A program made the position numbers and the translations under genes. The notes under the pieces are model-generated. The model had not been told where the DNA came from and made no database searches. It saw nothing but the letters and a program-made list of their open reading frames with translations. From positions 447,926 through 511,925 of the forward strand of contig NZ_FOAZ01000001.1 of NCBI RefSeq assembly GCF_900109465.1: 64,000 bases of DNA, read 5' to 3'. This DNA comes from Streptacidiphilus jiangxiensis (GTDB taxonomy: Bacteria; Actinomycetota; Actinomycetes; Streptomycetales; Streptomycetaceae). This document shows, in pieces, positions 47,392 to 56,120 of this stretch. Within the stretch, counting starts at the first letter, position 1. Each line of letters opens with the position of its first letter.

Positions 47392-49299
47392 ATGTCGGTA
47401 ATGGCTGGAGGCCCGGCAGGGGCCGAGCAGGCGGGGCGGCTGCCGTTGCAGCGCGTCCAGGACGCCCAGCTGAACGTCGCGCTGCCCACCCGGACGACCG
47501 GCGACGCGGATCTCACCCGGGACCTCGACGGAGACCTCGGCGAGGACCTCGCCCCGGTCGTTGCCGCGGAGGTGCCGACGGGCCTGGAGAGCGCAACCGG
47601 CGTGGAGAGCTTCGAGGCCGTGCTCGAGGCCCGCGAGCGCGACGCCCTGGAGCACCGCTACCGTGAGGCCGCCGAGTGCGGAGACGCCGCCGCCGCGAGC
47701 CTGCTCGGTGCGCTGCTCCTGCGCCGCGGCGATCTCGACACGGCCGAGCCCTACCTGCGCCGTGCCGCCGCGGCCGGGCTGCGGGCCGGTGCCAACAACC
47801 TCGGTGTCCTGCTCCACCAACGCGGACACCGGGACGAGGCCGCGCAGTGGTGGCGTGAGGCGGCCGTGGCCGGCAGCGCGCCCGCGGCGCACGCCCTGGG
47901 CCTGCACCTGCGGGACCACGGGGACGAGGGCGGCTCGGAGTACTGGCTGTTGCAGGCGGCCGAGCAGGGCCACACCGGAGGTGCCTACGCCTTGGCCGAC
48001 CTGCTGGAGCACCGCAGGGACACGGTCCGCGCCGAGCGGTGGTTCCGCGTGGCCGCGGAGGTGGGGCACCGCGAGGCGGCGTTCCGGCTCGGCCGACTGC
48101 GCGAGGGCGCCAAGGACCCCGCCGGTGCGGAGCCCTGGTACCGGCAGGCGGCGGCCCGCAGCCATGCCGCGGCCTCACTGCGCCTCGGTCATCTGCTGGA
48201 GGCGCGGGGCGACCGGGAGGAGGCCGCCCGCTGGTACCGGCAGGCGGCTCAGGCCGGCGAGACGCGCGCGGCCTGCGCGCTGGGTTTCCTGCTGCGTGAC
48301 GAGGGGGACGCGCTCGGTGCGGCCGACTGGTGGCGCGAGGCGGCCGAGGCCGGGGACGGTACCGCCGCCAACGCGCTCGGTGCGCTCCACGACGAGTGGG
48401 GCGAGACCGAGATGGCCCAGCAGTGGTACCGCACCGCGCTGGACGCGGGCGATCACAACGGCGCCTTCAACCTCGGGTTGATGGCCGCGGCCCGCGGCCA
48501 GGAGGCGATGGCGGAGCAGTGGTACCGGCGCGCGGCCTACGCGGGGCACCGGGAGGCGAGCAACGCGCTGGCGGTGATGCTGCTGCAGCGCGGTGACACC
48601 CCTGGCGCGGAGCCGTGGTTCTGCAAGGCGGCCGAGGCCGGTTCGGTCGACGCCGCCTACAACCTGGGCATCCTGCACGCGGACCGGGGCGAGCAGCACC
48701 ATGCCCAGGAGTGGTACGCGCGAGCGGCGGCCGAGGGGCATGCGGACGCGGCGTTGCAGCTGGGCGTGGCCAAGGAGCGGCGCGGTGATCTGGCCACGGC
48801 TGTGGCGCGCTACCGGCAGGCGGCGGACGGTGGCTCGGTCGAGGGCGCGTTCCGCCTGGCGGTGCTGCTGGAGCGCTGCGAGGACGAGAGCGGCGGCCGC
48901 GGGGAGGACCCGGAGCGGTGGTACCGCAAGGCGGCCGAGGCGGGGCACGGACGCGCCCAGGTGCGGATCGGTGTGCGGGCCGCGGAGCGCGGCGAGACGC
49001 GCGAGGCGGAGCGGTGGTACCGCGCGGCGGCGGAGGGTGGCAGCCGCAGCGGCGCGTTCAACCTCGGTCTGCTGCTGGCCCGTGAGGGCGGCGAGTCGGA
49101 GGCGCTGCGCTGGTACGCGGCCGCAGCGGAGGCCGGGCACGGACGCGCGGCGCTGCGGCTGGCGCTGATCGCCGCACGGCGTGGTGAGCTGCGTGAGGCG
49201 CGCGGGTGGTGCATCCGCGCGGCGGAGCTGGGGCCTGCCGGGGTGACCGAGCGTGCCGAGCGCCTGCTGGAGGCGCTGAGCGCCGAGCTGTCCGCCTGA
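47392..49299 (+). CDS. Sel1-like repeat protein
   Basis: Predicted 635-residue soluble solenoid. After about 85 residues of variable N-terminus (LPLQRVQDAQLNVALPTRT) come roughly fifteen Sel1/TPR-type units of about 35 residues, each with the pattern AxxLGxLxxxRGDxxxAxxWYRxAAEAGH (seen for example near 48040, 48220, 48500 and 48900). Sel1 repeats build scaffolds for protein-protein contacts; partner unknown. Repeats are diverged in DNA, so recent expansion is unlikely. Start uncertain: ATG 47392, ATG 47401 or the GTG at 47299. Convergent with the fur-type gene, 24 bp apart. Confidence 0.85.
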   Translation: MSVMAGGPAGAEQAGRLPLQRVQDAQLNVALPTRTTGDADLTRDLDGDLGEDLAPVVAAEVPTGLESATGVESFEAVLEARERDALEHRYREAAECGDAAAASLLGALLLRRGDLDTAEPYLRRAAAAGLRAGANNLGVLLHQRGHRDEAAQWWREAAVAGSAPAAHALGLHLRDHGDEGGSEYWLLQAAEQGHTGGAYALADLLEHRRDTVRAERWFRVAAEVGHREAAFRLGRLREGAKDPAGAEPWYRQAAARSHAAASLRLGHLLEARGDREEAARWYRQAAQAGETRAACALGFLLRDEGDALGAADWWREAAEAGDGTAANALGALHDEWGETEMAQQWYRTALDAGDHNGAFNLGLMAAARGQEAMAEQWYRRAAYAGHREASNALAVMLLQRGDTPGAEPWFCKAAEAGSVDAAYNLGILHADRGEQHHAQEWYARAAAEGHADAALQLGVAKERRGDLATAVARYRQAADGGSVEGAFRLAVLLERCEDESGGRGEDPERWYRKAAEAGHGRAQVRIGVRAAERGETREAERWYRAAAEGGSRSGAFNLGLLLAREGGESEALRWYAAAAEAGHGRAALRLALIAARRGELREARGWCIRAAELGPAGVTERAERLLEALSAELSA

Positions 49300-49323
49300 C
49301 GCTCGCGCGCGGCCGCTTCTTCG

Positions 49324-49740
49324 CTACGCCTTGGCGCAGTCGGGGCAGAGGCCGCGATAGGTGACCTCGACACCGGAGATGGTGAAGCCGAAGCGCTCCG
49401 CGGCCGGGAGGGCGTTCAGGGGGTCGCCCGCGGGGTGGACGTCGCGGATCGTGCCGCAGGCCTCGCAGATGAGGTGCTGGTGGGCGTGGTGTGCGTTCGG
49501 GTCGTACCGCTTGGCGCGCCCGTCCGTGGAGACCTCCAGGATCTCGCCGAGGGAGACGAGTTCGCCGAGGGTGTTGTAGACGGTCGCACGGCTGATCTCC
49601 GGCAGCACCTCCACGGCGCGCGCGTGGATCTCGTCGGCGGTGAAGTGGACGTGGTCGCCGTCCAGGACCTGGGCGACGACGCGCCGCTGCGCGGTGAGGC
49701 GCCAGCCGCGATTTCGAAGCCGTTCCAGCAGGTCACTCAT
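49324..49740 (-). CDS. Fur family metalloregulator
   Basis: Predicted 138-residue repressor. The N-terminal winged helix holds RNRGWRLTAQRRVVAQVL and ISRATVYNTLGELVSLGEI. The regulatory metal site is in DPNAHHAHQHLICEACG (near residue 82), with CEAC and C-terminal CPDC forming the structural zinc site. Whether it senses iron, peroxide, zinc or nickel cannot be decided from sequence; the HHAHQH string is shared by PerR/Fur types. The ATG at 49740 has AGGG-type sequence upstream (GGGAAGGGTAGC region on the other strand). No catalase or metal-uptake gene is adjacent. Confidence 0.9.
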   Translation of the reverse strand: MSDLLERLRNRGWRLTAQRRVVAQVLDGDHVHFTADEIHARAVEVLPEISRATVYNTLGELVSLGEILEVSTDGRAKRYDPNAHHAHQHLICEACGTIRDVHPAGDPLNALPAAERFGFTISGVEVTYRGLCPDCAKA

Positions 49741-49893
49741 GCGGGGAAGGGTAGCAGGGGGCCGGCGAGAGCCCGGAATGCCGTGCTCCGGACGCCCGGC
49801 GCCTTCGCCGGAGGCTCGCCGAGCGCCGTGATCCCGAACGCCGTGACCGCGAGCGCCATGCGCCCGAGCGCCATGACCCCGGACGTCGGTGCC

Positions 49894-50559
49894 TCAGACG
49901 CTGGTGCTCTCGGTCGAGGCGGTCGCCTCGGACTCCTCCAACCAGGCCTCGGCCTTCTTCTCCGCGCGGCGCTTGAGGAGCACCAGGCCGACCACGCCGA
50001 CGGCGGCCACGCCGACGGCGATCCAGCTGGCGACGGAGGCGTAGTGCTCGACCTGGTGCCAGCCGGCGCCGGCGAAGTAGCCGAGGAGGACGAAGACCGT
50101 CGCCCAGACGGCCCCGCCGAGGAGGTTCCATCGGGCGAAGGTGCGGTAGGGCATCTCGGAGACGCCGCACAGGCCGGGGACGAGGGCGCGCAGCGCGGCG
50201 GCGAAGCGGCCGGCGAAGACGGCCTTGCCGCCGAGGCGGCGGATGAGCTCCTTGCTCTGACGCACGCTGGCGGGCTTGATCAGCCGCTCGGGCAGGCGGG
50301 AGAGCAGGGTGTCGCCCCAGCGCTTGCCGACGGCGTAGCCGATGCCGTCACCGATCACCGCGCCGAGGATCGCCACCAGCAGCACGGCCCACAGCTGGGT
50401 GTGGCCGTTGAAGGCGGTGACGCCGCCGATGACCACGGCCGTCTCGCCCGGGATGAGGAAGCCCAGGAAGACCGAGGACTCCAGGGCAGGCAGCAGGAAG
50501 ACGGCGACCAGCACCAGCGTGCCGTTGAGCGCGAGCAGGTGGTCGCTGATCCAGGACAC
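49894..50559 (-). CDS. DedA family membrane protein
   Basis: Predicted 221-residue inner-membrane protein of the DedA/VTT superfamily, which includes undecaprenyl-phosphate and phospholipid flippases. Family motifs: PALESSVFLGFLIPGETAVV near residue 25, GDGIGYAVGKRWG near 65 and FAGRFAAALRALVPGLCGVSEMPYRTF near 110, where the Arg residues are essential in characterised members. The C-terminus is a charged cytosolic tail (RRAEKKAEAWLEESEA). GTG 50559 has GAGGA six bases upstream. It is followed on the same strand by no close gene; hisN lies upstream (96 bp). Confidence 0.9.
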   Translation of the reverse strand: MSWISDHLLALNGTLVLVAVFLLPALESSVFLGFLIPGETAVVIGGVTAFNGHTQLWAVLLVAILGAVIGDGIGYAVGKRWGDTLLSRLPERLIKPASVRQSKELIRRLGGKAVFAGRFAAALRALVPGLCGVSEMPYRTFARWNLLGGAVWATVFVLLGYFAGAGWHQVEHYASVASWIAVGVAAVGVVGLVLLKRRAEKKAEAWLEESEATASTESTSV

Positions 50560-50655
50560 GGGCAGTCCTCGCGGCAGAAGGGGACAGGACGGGACGAACA
50601 CACGGTACCGTCCGGCTGCGTAAGCGCGTGGTCAGCAGTCCGGTTTCACCGGGGC

Positions 50656-51450
50656 TCAGCCCAGGCGCCGCAGGGCCTCACCGTGGAGGAGGCCGTTGCT
50701 GGCGACGGCGTTGCCGCTGCGGACGCCGGGGATGCAGTCCAGCCCGGTGAACCGGCCGCCCGCCTCCTCGACGATGACGCAGTTGGCAGCCATGTCCCAC
50801 AGGCTCAGCTCGGGCTCGGCGGCGATGTCGACGGCGCCCTCGGCGACCATCATGTAGGACCAGAAGTCGCCGTAGGCGCGGGTGCGCCAGCAGGCGCGGG
50901 TGAGGTCGAGGAAGGAGTCGAGCTTGCCGCGCTCCTCCCAGCCGCCGAGCGAGGAGTAGGAGAACGAGGCGTCCTCCAGGCGGGAGACCTCCGAGACCTT
51001 GATCCGCGAGGCGCGGGTCAGACTGCGGCCGGTGAACGCCCCGGTACCGCGGGCGGCCCACCAGCGGCGGCCCAGCGCCGGAGCGGAGACGAGGCCGACG
51101 ACGGGCTGCTCACCGCCGGGGCCGACCTCCATCAGGGAGATCAGCGTGGCCCAGACGGGGACGCCGCGGATGAAGTTCTTGGTGCCGTCGATCGGGTCGA
51201 TGACCCAGCGGCGCGAGCTCAGGCCGGTGGTGGTGCCGTACTCCTCACCGAGGACGGTGTCGCGGGGCCGGGCCCGGGCGAGGTCTCCGCGGATCAGGTC
51301 CTCGACCGCCTTGTCCGCGTCGCTGACCGGGGTGAGGTCCGGCTTGGTCTCGACGGCGAGGTCGAGCGCGCGGAAGCGGTCGAGCGTGACCGAGTCGGCG
51401 TGGTCCGCGAGGACGTGGGCAAGGCGCAGATCGTCGGAGTAGTCGGCCAT
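50656..51450 (-). CDS. hisN: Histidinol-phosphatase of inositol-monophosphatase type
   Basis: Mg-dependent phosphatase, 264 residues, dephosphorylating histidinol phosphate in histidine synthesis. Metal motifs: GEEYG near residue 68, WVIDPIDGTKNFIRGVPVWATLI near 80 (DxxD) and LSLWDMAANCVIVEEAGG near 215. From memory S. coelicolor HisN (SCO5208), the experimentally supported enzyme, lies in the same neighbourhood beside a DedA-like gene, which guides the name over a generic inositol phosphatase. ATG 51450 is preceded by a weak RBS. The other his genes are elsewhere. Confidence 0.88.
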   Translation of the reverse strand: MADYSDDLRLAHVLADHADSVTLDRFRALDLAVETKPDLTPVSDADKAVEDLIRGDLARARPRDTVLGEEYGTTTGLSSRRWVIDPIDGTKNFIRGVPVWATLISLMEVGPGGEQPVVGLVSAPALGRRWWAARGTGAFTGRSLTRASRIKVSEVSRLEDASFSYSSLGGWEERGKLDSFLDLTRACWRTRAYGDFWSYMMVAEGAVDIAAEPELSLWDMAANCVIVEEAGGRFTGLDCIPGVRSGNAVASNGLLHGEALRRLG

Positions 51451-51572
51451 GCCCCGAACAGTAACGATCTCGACGGGCGTGGGCCAGCGCTGTCCACGCC
51501 GCGCCGTGCACCTCCGGAGTGAGCCGGGCGCCGGGGGATTGACTTCACCGGGGGGCGCCCCGACGCTGGGCA

Positions 51573-51591
51573 AGCTGACGTGACGTCAGCT
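51573..51591. promoter_or_regulatory. Inverted repeat AGCTGACGT-G-ACGTCAGCT upstream of beta-helix gene
   Basis: Perfect nine-base arms (51573-51581 and 51583-51591) around a single G, 25 bases before the start codon and between hisN and the beta-helix gene. Candidate operator or short RNA stem at the RBS. Confidence 0.55.
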
Positions 51592-51616
51592 CATGTTTGC
51601 TGGGGGAGGAATGCTC

Positions 51617-53197
51617 GTGAGACCTGTGAGGATCGCGTCCGTGGCGCGGAGGGGCCGCAGGCTCCTGTTCACCCTGATCGGGGTGGCCGGCCTGGCCATG
51701 GGCGGGCTGGTGCCCGTCGGGGCGAGCGCGGCGTCCGCGCACGACCGGGACGACGCGCGGGCGCTGCTGGTGTGCAACGGCAGCACCACGCCCTGTCCGC
51801 GCACGGGTGACCGCACCCACGTGTACCGGACCGTCCAGGCCGCCGTCGACGCCGCGCACCGCGGCGACTGGGTGCTGATCTGGCCCGGCGTCTACCACGA
51901 GAAGGCCACCGCCGACGCGGGCGTGCTGATCACCACACCCGGCATCCACCTGCGGGGGCTGGACCGGAACCGGGTGGTCGTCGACGGCAGCAACGGCACA
52001 GCCGCCCATCCGTGCCCGTCCGAGCCGGCGCTCCAGGACCGGACCGGGCGCAGCGGGATCGTCGTGTCGAAGGCCGACGACGTGTCCATCGAGAACCTGA
52101 CCGTCTGCAACTACCTCTCGGCCGACGGCTACGGCGGCGGCAACGAGATCTGGTGGAACGGTGGTGACGGCAGTGGCGCCATCGGCCTGCACCGCTACCA
52201 CGGCGCCTATCTGACCGCGACGTCCGGTTACGGCTCGGCCGACGCGAGCGCACCGATGGCGCAGTACGGGATCTTCGCCTCCAACGCCACCGGTCCGGCG
52301 GTCATCGCGCACACCTATGCGTCGAACATGGGCGACTCGGACTACTACGTCGGCGCCTGCCGCGACATCTGCGGCGTGACGCTGACCGACGCGCACGGCC
52401 AGAACTCCGCGCTGGGCTTCTCCGGTACGAACTCCGGCGGCTACACGATCCGCAACTCCGAGTTCGACCACAACCGCACCGGCATCGCGCCGAACTCGCT
52501 GAACAACGACGACGCGCCGCCCCCGCAGGACGGCAGCTGCGTCAACGCTCCGCAGAGCTCCTGCACCTTCATCGAGCACAACTTCATCCACGACAACAAC
52601 AACCCGAACGCGCCCGTCTCCGGGCTGGCGCCGGTGATCGGGGTCGGTGTCGAGATCTCGGGCGGGCACAGTGACACCGTCCGGGACAACCGTATCGAGC
52701 GGCAGGGCAGCTGGGGTGTGGTCGTGCACGACTTCCCCGACAGTGAGACGCCGCCCTCCACCAGCCACTGCCAGGGCGGTGTGCAGCAGCCCGGCGTCTG
52801 CGTCTTCCTCGCCTACGGGAACGTCGTCACCGGCAACGCCTTCAGTCACGTCGGGTTCTTCGGCAACCCGACCAACGCGGACGTGGCGAACGAGTCGCAG
52901 ACGGCGCCGCACAACTGCTTCACGGGGAACCGCGTCATCGGCGGCGGGGTGCTGACCAGCGACCCGGCGCGGATCCAGAACACGGCGGTGGACGGCACGC
53001 CGTGCGGGGCGGGTGCGGGCGTCGGCGACAGCGGGTTGCTCTTCGGCGAGCTGGTCTGCGCGGCCGGCTTCGGGCAGTGCCCCGTGCCGGGCGCCACCTA
53101 TCCGCAGCGGACCGGGCTCGACCTGGCGCCGATCCTGCCCCAGGCGACCATGCCGCACCCCTGCGCGGGCCTGCCGGAGAACCGCTTCTGCCGGTGA
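51617..53197 (+). CDS. Secreted right-handed beta-helix protein
   Basis: Predicted 526-residue extracellular protein. The signal sequence has a twin-basic start (VRIASVARRGRR), a hydrophobic core LLFTLIGVAGLAMGGLVPVG and likely cleavage after ASA near residue 38. The mature part begins with YRTVQAAVDAAHRGDWVLIWPGVYHEK, the usual entry into pectate-lyase-like parallel beta-helix proteins, followed by repeated rungs (GIVVSKADDVSIENLTV, YTIRNSEFDHNRTGI, NVVTGNAFSHVGFFG). Many paired cysteines suggest extracellular disulfides. It could be a polysaccharide lyase or carbohydrate binder; no catalytic triad is evident. GTG 51617 is eight bases after GGAGG. Confidence 0.82.
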   Translation: MRPVRIASVARRGRRLLFTLIGVAGLAMGGLVPVGASAASAHDRDDARALLVCNGSTTPCPRTGDRTHVYRTVQAAVDAAHRGDWVLIWPGVYHEKATADAGVLITTPGIHLRGLDRNRVVVDGSNGTAAHPCPSEPALQDRTGRSGIVVSKADDVSIENLTVCNYLSADGYGGGNEIWWNGGDGSGAIGLHRYHGAYLTATSGYGSADASAPMAQYGIFASNATGPAVIAHTYASNMGDSDYYVGACRDICGVTLTDAHGQNSALGFSGTNSGGYTIRNSEFDHNRTGIAPNSLNNDDAPPPQDGSCVNAPQSSCTFIEHNFIHDNNNPNAPVSGLAPVIGVGVEISGGHSDTVRDNRIERQGSWGVVVHDFPDSETPPSTSHCQGGVQQPGVCVFLAYGNVVTGNAFSHVGFFGNPTNADVANESQTAPHNCFTGNRVIGGGVLTSDPARIQNTAVDGTPCGAGAGVGDSGLLFGELVCAAGFGQCPVPGATYPQRTGLDLAPILPQATMPHPCAGLPENRFCR

Positions 53198-53211
53198 GTG
53201 CCGGCTCGCCC

Positions 53212-53239
53212 CGGCGCCGGGCGTCAGTGCCCGGCGCCG
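53212..53239. terminator. Bidirectional terminator between beta-helix and SugE genes
   Basis: CGGCGCCGGGC (53212-53222), loop GTCAGT, GCCCGGCGCCG (53229-53239). The SugE stop codon lies in the loop. It separates two convergent genes. Confidence 0.7.
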
Positions 53240-53547
53240 CTGAGCTGGAGGCCGATGACGCCGATCAGGACGAGGGAGATCGACACCAGCTTGAGCACGG
53301 AGACGGACTCTCCGAGCCAGATCATTCCCACGATCGCGGTCCCGGCGGCGCCGATCCCCGTCCAGACCGCGTAGGCCGGGCCGACCTCCAGGGTCTTCAG
53401 TGAGAGGGTCAGCAGACCGAAGCTGCCGAGGGCGAACGAGGCGAAGCCGACGGTGGGCCAGATCTTGGAGAAACCGTCGCTGAGCTTGAGGCAGACCGCG
53501 AAGCCCGTCTCCAGGATTCCCGCGATGATCACCAGCAGCCAGGCCAC
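53224..53547 (-). CDS. SugE/Gdx-type small multidrug resistance exporter
   Basis: Four-helix SMR transporter of 107 residues. VAWLLVIIAGILETGFAVCLKLS has the essential Glu of helix 1 (residue 13), GPAYAVWTGIGAAGTAIVGMIWLGE is helix 3, and the sequence lacks EmrE-type Tyr-Trp features, matching the Gdx/SugE branch that exports guanidinium in exchange for protons. GTG 53547 with GGAGG five bases upstream gives the normal SMR length; longer frames add unrelated residues. The 5' region can fold into a long stem (53563-53608) and may be regulatory. Confidence 0.88.
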   Translation of the reverse strand: MAWLLVIIAGILETGFAVCLKLSDGFSKIWPTVGFASFALGSFGLLTLSLKTLEVGPAYAVWTGIGAAGTAIVGMIWLGESVSVLKLVSISLVLIGVIGLQLSGAGH

Positions 53548-53641
53548 AGCACCCTCCGCGAAGCCGACAGTCAGTCCCACCATGATCGATGCGGGGACTG
53601 CCATCGGCATCTCGGGAGGAGCCGGGCCCGGGCGGCCCGGC

Positions 53642-54673
53642 TCAGTCGCCCTCGCGGGCCTCGCGGGTGGAGAGCAGGCGCCGCAGCGAGTAGAGGCGGG
53701 CCTGGTCGGCGTGGCCGGCCTCGACCCAGGCGTCGAGGGCGCAGTCGGGTTCGTCGTGGGAGCAGGCGCGTGGACAGTTCGCCGTGCCCGGTTCGAGATC
53801 CGGGAAGGCATGGATCACCCGGGAGGGCTCGATGTGGGAGAGGCCGAAGCTGCGGAAGCCCGGGGTGTCGATGACCCAGCCGGACTCCTGGCCCTTCGCG
53901 GCCGGCAGGCGCAGCGCCAGCGCGGAGGTGGTGGTGTGGCGGCCGCGGCCGGTGACCGCGTTGACCTGCCCGGTCTGCCGCTGCCGGTCCGGGACGAGGG
54001 CGTTCACCAGGGTGGTCTTGCCGACGCCGCTGTGGCCGATGAACACGGTGGACAGGCCGCGCAGCAGCTCACGCACGGCTTCCGCGTCCTCGGTCGCCAG
54101 GGTGTCGCGGCTGGTGACGACGGAGCGCACGCCCAGCGGCGCGTAGGTCTCCAGCAGCGACTCGGGCCCGGCGAGGTCGGACTTGGTGAGCACCAGCAGC
54201 GGTTCCATGCCGGCGTCGTACGCGGCGACCAGACAGCGGTCGATCAGGCGCGGGCGCGGCTCGGGGTCGGCCAGGGCGGTGACGATGGCGAGCTGGTCCG
54301 CGTTGGCGACGACGATGCGCTCGTAGGGGTCGTCGTCGTCCGCCGTGCGACGCAGCACCGAGTCGCGTTCCTCGACGCGGACGATGCGGGCCAGCGAGCC
54401 GTCCTCGCCGGAGAGATCGCCGACCAGGGCGACCCGGTCGCCGACGACGACGCCCTTGCGCCCCAGCTCGCGGGCCTTCATCGCGGCGATCTCGCGCTCG
54501 CGCCGGGAGCCCTCCTCGACCAGGCAGGTGAACCTGCCCCGGTCCACGGTCAGGACCATGCCCTCGGCCGCGTCCTCGTGGGCGGGCCGGATCCGCGTGC
54601 GCGGTCGGGACCCGCGCCGGGAGGGGCGGTTGCGGATGTCGTCCTCGTCGGCGTCCTTGCCGTAGCGGCGCAT
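53642..54673 (-). CDS. rsgA: Ribosome small subunit-dependent GTPase RsgA
   Basis: Assembly GTPase of the 30S subunit, 343 residues, with circularly permuted motifs. The N-terminus is basic (RRYGKDADEDDIRNRPSRRG) and an OB-fold follows (GMVLTVDRGRFTC). G4 VLTKSDL near residue 160 precedes G1 GHSGVGKTTLVNAL near 213 and G3 IDTPGFRSFG near 270. The zinc site is CPRACSHDEPDC near 300. ATG 54673 is 10 bases after the aroA stop on the same strand, so aroA-rsgA form an operon, as is common in actinobacteria (Rv3227-Rv3228 from memory). Confidence 0.95.
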   Translation of the reverse strand: MRRYGKDADEDDIRNRPSRRGSRPRTRIRPAHEDAAEGMVLTVDRGRFTCLVEEGSRREREIAAMKARELGRKGVVVGDRVALVGDLSGEDGSLARIVRVEERDSVLRRTADDDDPYERIVVANADQLAIVTALADPEPRPRLIDRCLVAAYDAGMEPLLVLTKSDLAGPESLLETYAPLGVRSVVTSRDTLATEDAEAVRELLRGLSTVFIGHSGVGKTTLVNALVPDRQRQTGQVNAVTGRGRHTTTSALALRLPAAKGQESGWVIDTPGFRSFGLSHIEPSRVIHAFPDLEPGTANCPRACSHDEPDCALDAWVEAGHADQARLYSLRRLLSTREAREGD

Positions 54674-54683
54674 GGCGGTGCCC

Positions 54684-56039
54684 CTAGCCCTTCCCGCTCG
54701 TGGGGGCGGCGGTGGGCGGCCCTTCCTTCGCACCCAGCAGTTCCGCCCACAGGTCGGGGAAGTCGGGCAGGGTCTTGGCGGTGGTCGCGATGTTCTCCAC
54801 CTCGACGCCCGGGACGACCAGGCCGATGACGGCGGCGGCCGTGGCCAGGCGGTGGTCCTCGTAGGTGTGGAAGACGCCGCCGTGCAGCGGACGCGGCGTG
54901 ATCCGCAGGCCGTCCTCGGTCTCGCTGACGTCGCCGCCGAGCGCGTTGAACTCGCGGGCGAGCGCGGCGAGGCGGTCAGTCTCGTGCATCCGCAGGTGGG
55001 CGATGCCGCTCAGGATGGACGGCGAGTCGGCGAGCAGGGCGACGGCGGCGACGACCGGGGTCAGCTCGCCGACGGCGTGCAGGTCGGCGTCGATGCCGTG
55101 GACCTTGCCGGTGCCGGTGAAGCGCAGGCCGTCCGCTGTGAACTCGGCCGAGCCGCCCATCCGTGTGAACAGGTCGCGCAGCTCGTCACCCGGCTGGCTG
55201 GTGCGCTCGGGCCAGTCCCGGACGGTCACGGTGCCGCCGGTGAGCAGGGCGGCCGCCAGGAACGGCGCAGCGTTGGACAGGTCCGGCTCGACGACGACGT
55301 CCCGGCCGAGCAGCGCGCCGGGGGCGACCCGCCACACGTCCGGCTCGCCGCCGTCCTCCGGCGCGTCGACCTGGGCGCCGGCGGCGCGCAGCATCTCGAC
55401 GGTCATCCGGATGTGCGGGAGCGAGGGGACCGGCGCGCCGACGTGGCGTACCTCGACCCCGTGCTGGAAGCGCGCGCCGGAGAGCAGCAACGCGCTGACG
55501 AACTGCGAGGAGCTGGAGGCGTCGACGGTGACGGTGCCGCCGACCAGGCCGCCGGTGCCGTGGACGGTCATCGGCAGGGCACCGCGGCCGCCGTCCTCGA
55601 TGCGGGCGCCGAGGGCACGCAGCGCCTCGATGACACCGCCGAGCGGGCGCTCGTGCGAGCGCGGGTCGCCGTCGAAGTGGACCGGACCGTCGGCCAGAGC
55701 GGCCACGGGCGGCAGGAACCGCATCACCGTGCCGGCGTTGCCGACGTCGATCCCGGCCGGGCCGCCGAGCGGGGCCGGCAGCACCCGCCAGGCCTCGCCG
55801 CCGCCGGCGACGCCGCTGCTGGAGTTGAGGGTGTCCTCGACGCCGATACCGAGCGCGCGCAGGCCCTCGGCCATCAGCAGGCTGTCGCGGCTGCGCAGTG
55901 GGCGCCGCACGTAGCCCGGCTGGGAGGCCAGGGCGGCCAGCACCAGCGCGCGGTTGGTCGCGGACTTGGAACCGGGCACGGTGACCACCGCGTCCACGGG
56001 GTCGGTCGCGGTCGGGGCGGGCCAGTGCAGCTCGGTCAT
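54684..56039 (-). CDS. aroA: 3-phosphoshikimate 1-carboxyvinyltransferase (EPSP synthase)
   Basis: Sixth enzyme of the shikimate pathway, joining phosphoenolpyruvate to shikimate 3-phosphate; 451 residues. VPGSKSATNRALVLAALA near residue 22, VGNAGTVMRFLPPVAAL near 100, the substrate Arg in GDPRSHERPLGG near 122, SSSSQFVSALLLSGA near 170, MHETDRLAALAREFNALGG near 350 and YEDHRLATAAAVIGL near 400. The GNAGT motif has the usual glycine of glyphosate-sensitive class I type. ATG 56039 preferred over GTG 56045. The start region lies 80 bp from the M50 peptidase gene, which is also on the minus strand. Confidence 0.96.
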   Translation of the reverse strand: MTELHWPAPTATDPVDAVVTVPGSKSATNRALVLAALASQPGYVRRPLRSRDSLLMAEGLRALGIGVEDTLNSSSGVAGGGEAWRVLPAPLGGPAGIDVGNAGTVMRFLPPVAALADGPVHFDGDPRSHERPLGGVIEALRALGARIEDGGRGALPMTVHGTGGLVGGTVTVDASSSSQFVSALLLSGARFQHGVEVRHVGAPVPSLPHIRMTVEMLRAAGAQVDAPEDGGEPDVWRVAPGALLGRDVVVEPDLSNAAPFLAAALLTGGTVTVRDWPERTSQPGDELRDLFTRMGGSAEFTADGLRFTGTGKVHGIDADLHAVGELTPVVAAVALLADSPSILSGIAHLRMHETDRLAALAREFNALGGDVSETEDGLRITPRPLHGGVFHTYEDHRLATAAAVIGLVVPGVEVENIATTAKTLPDFPDLWAELLGAKEGPPTAAPTSGKG

Positions 56040-56120
56040 GAGCACAAAGCTTAGGCCCCGAACGGGTCGGTGTTCGGAACGGCGCCGGGCGGGCGGGGGT
56101 CACCGCGCCGGTCAGAGGGG

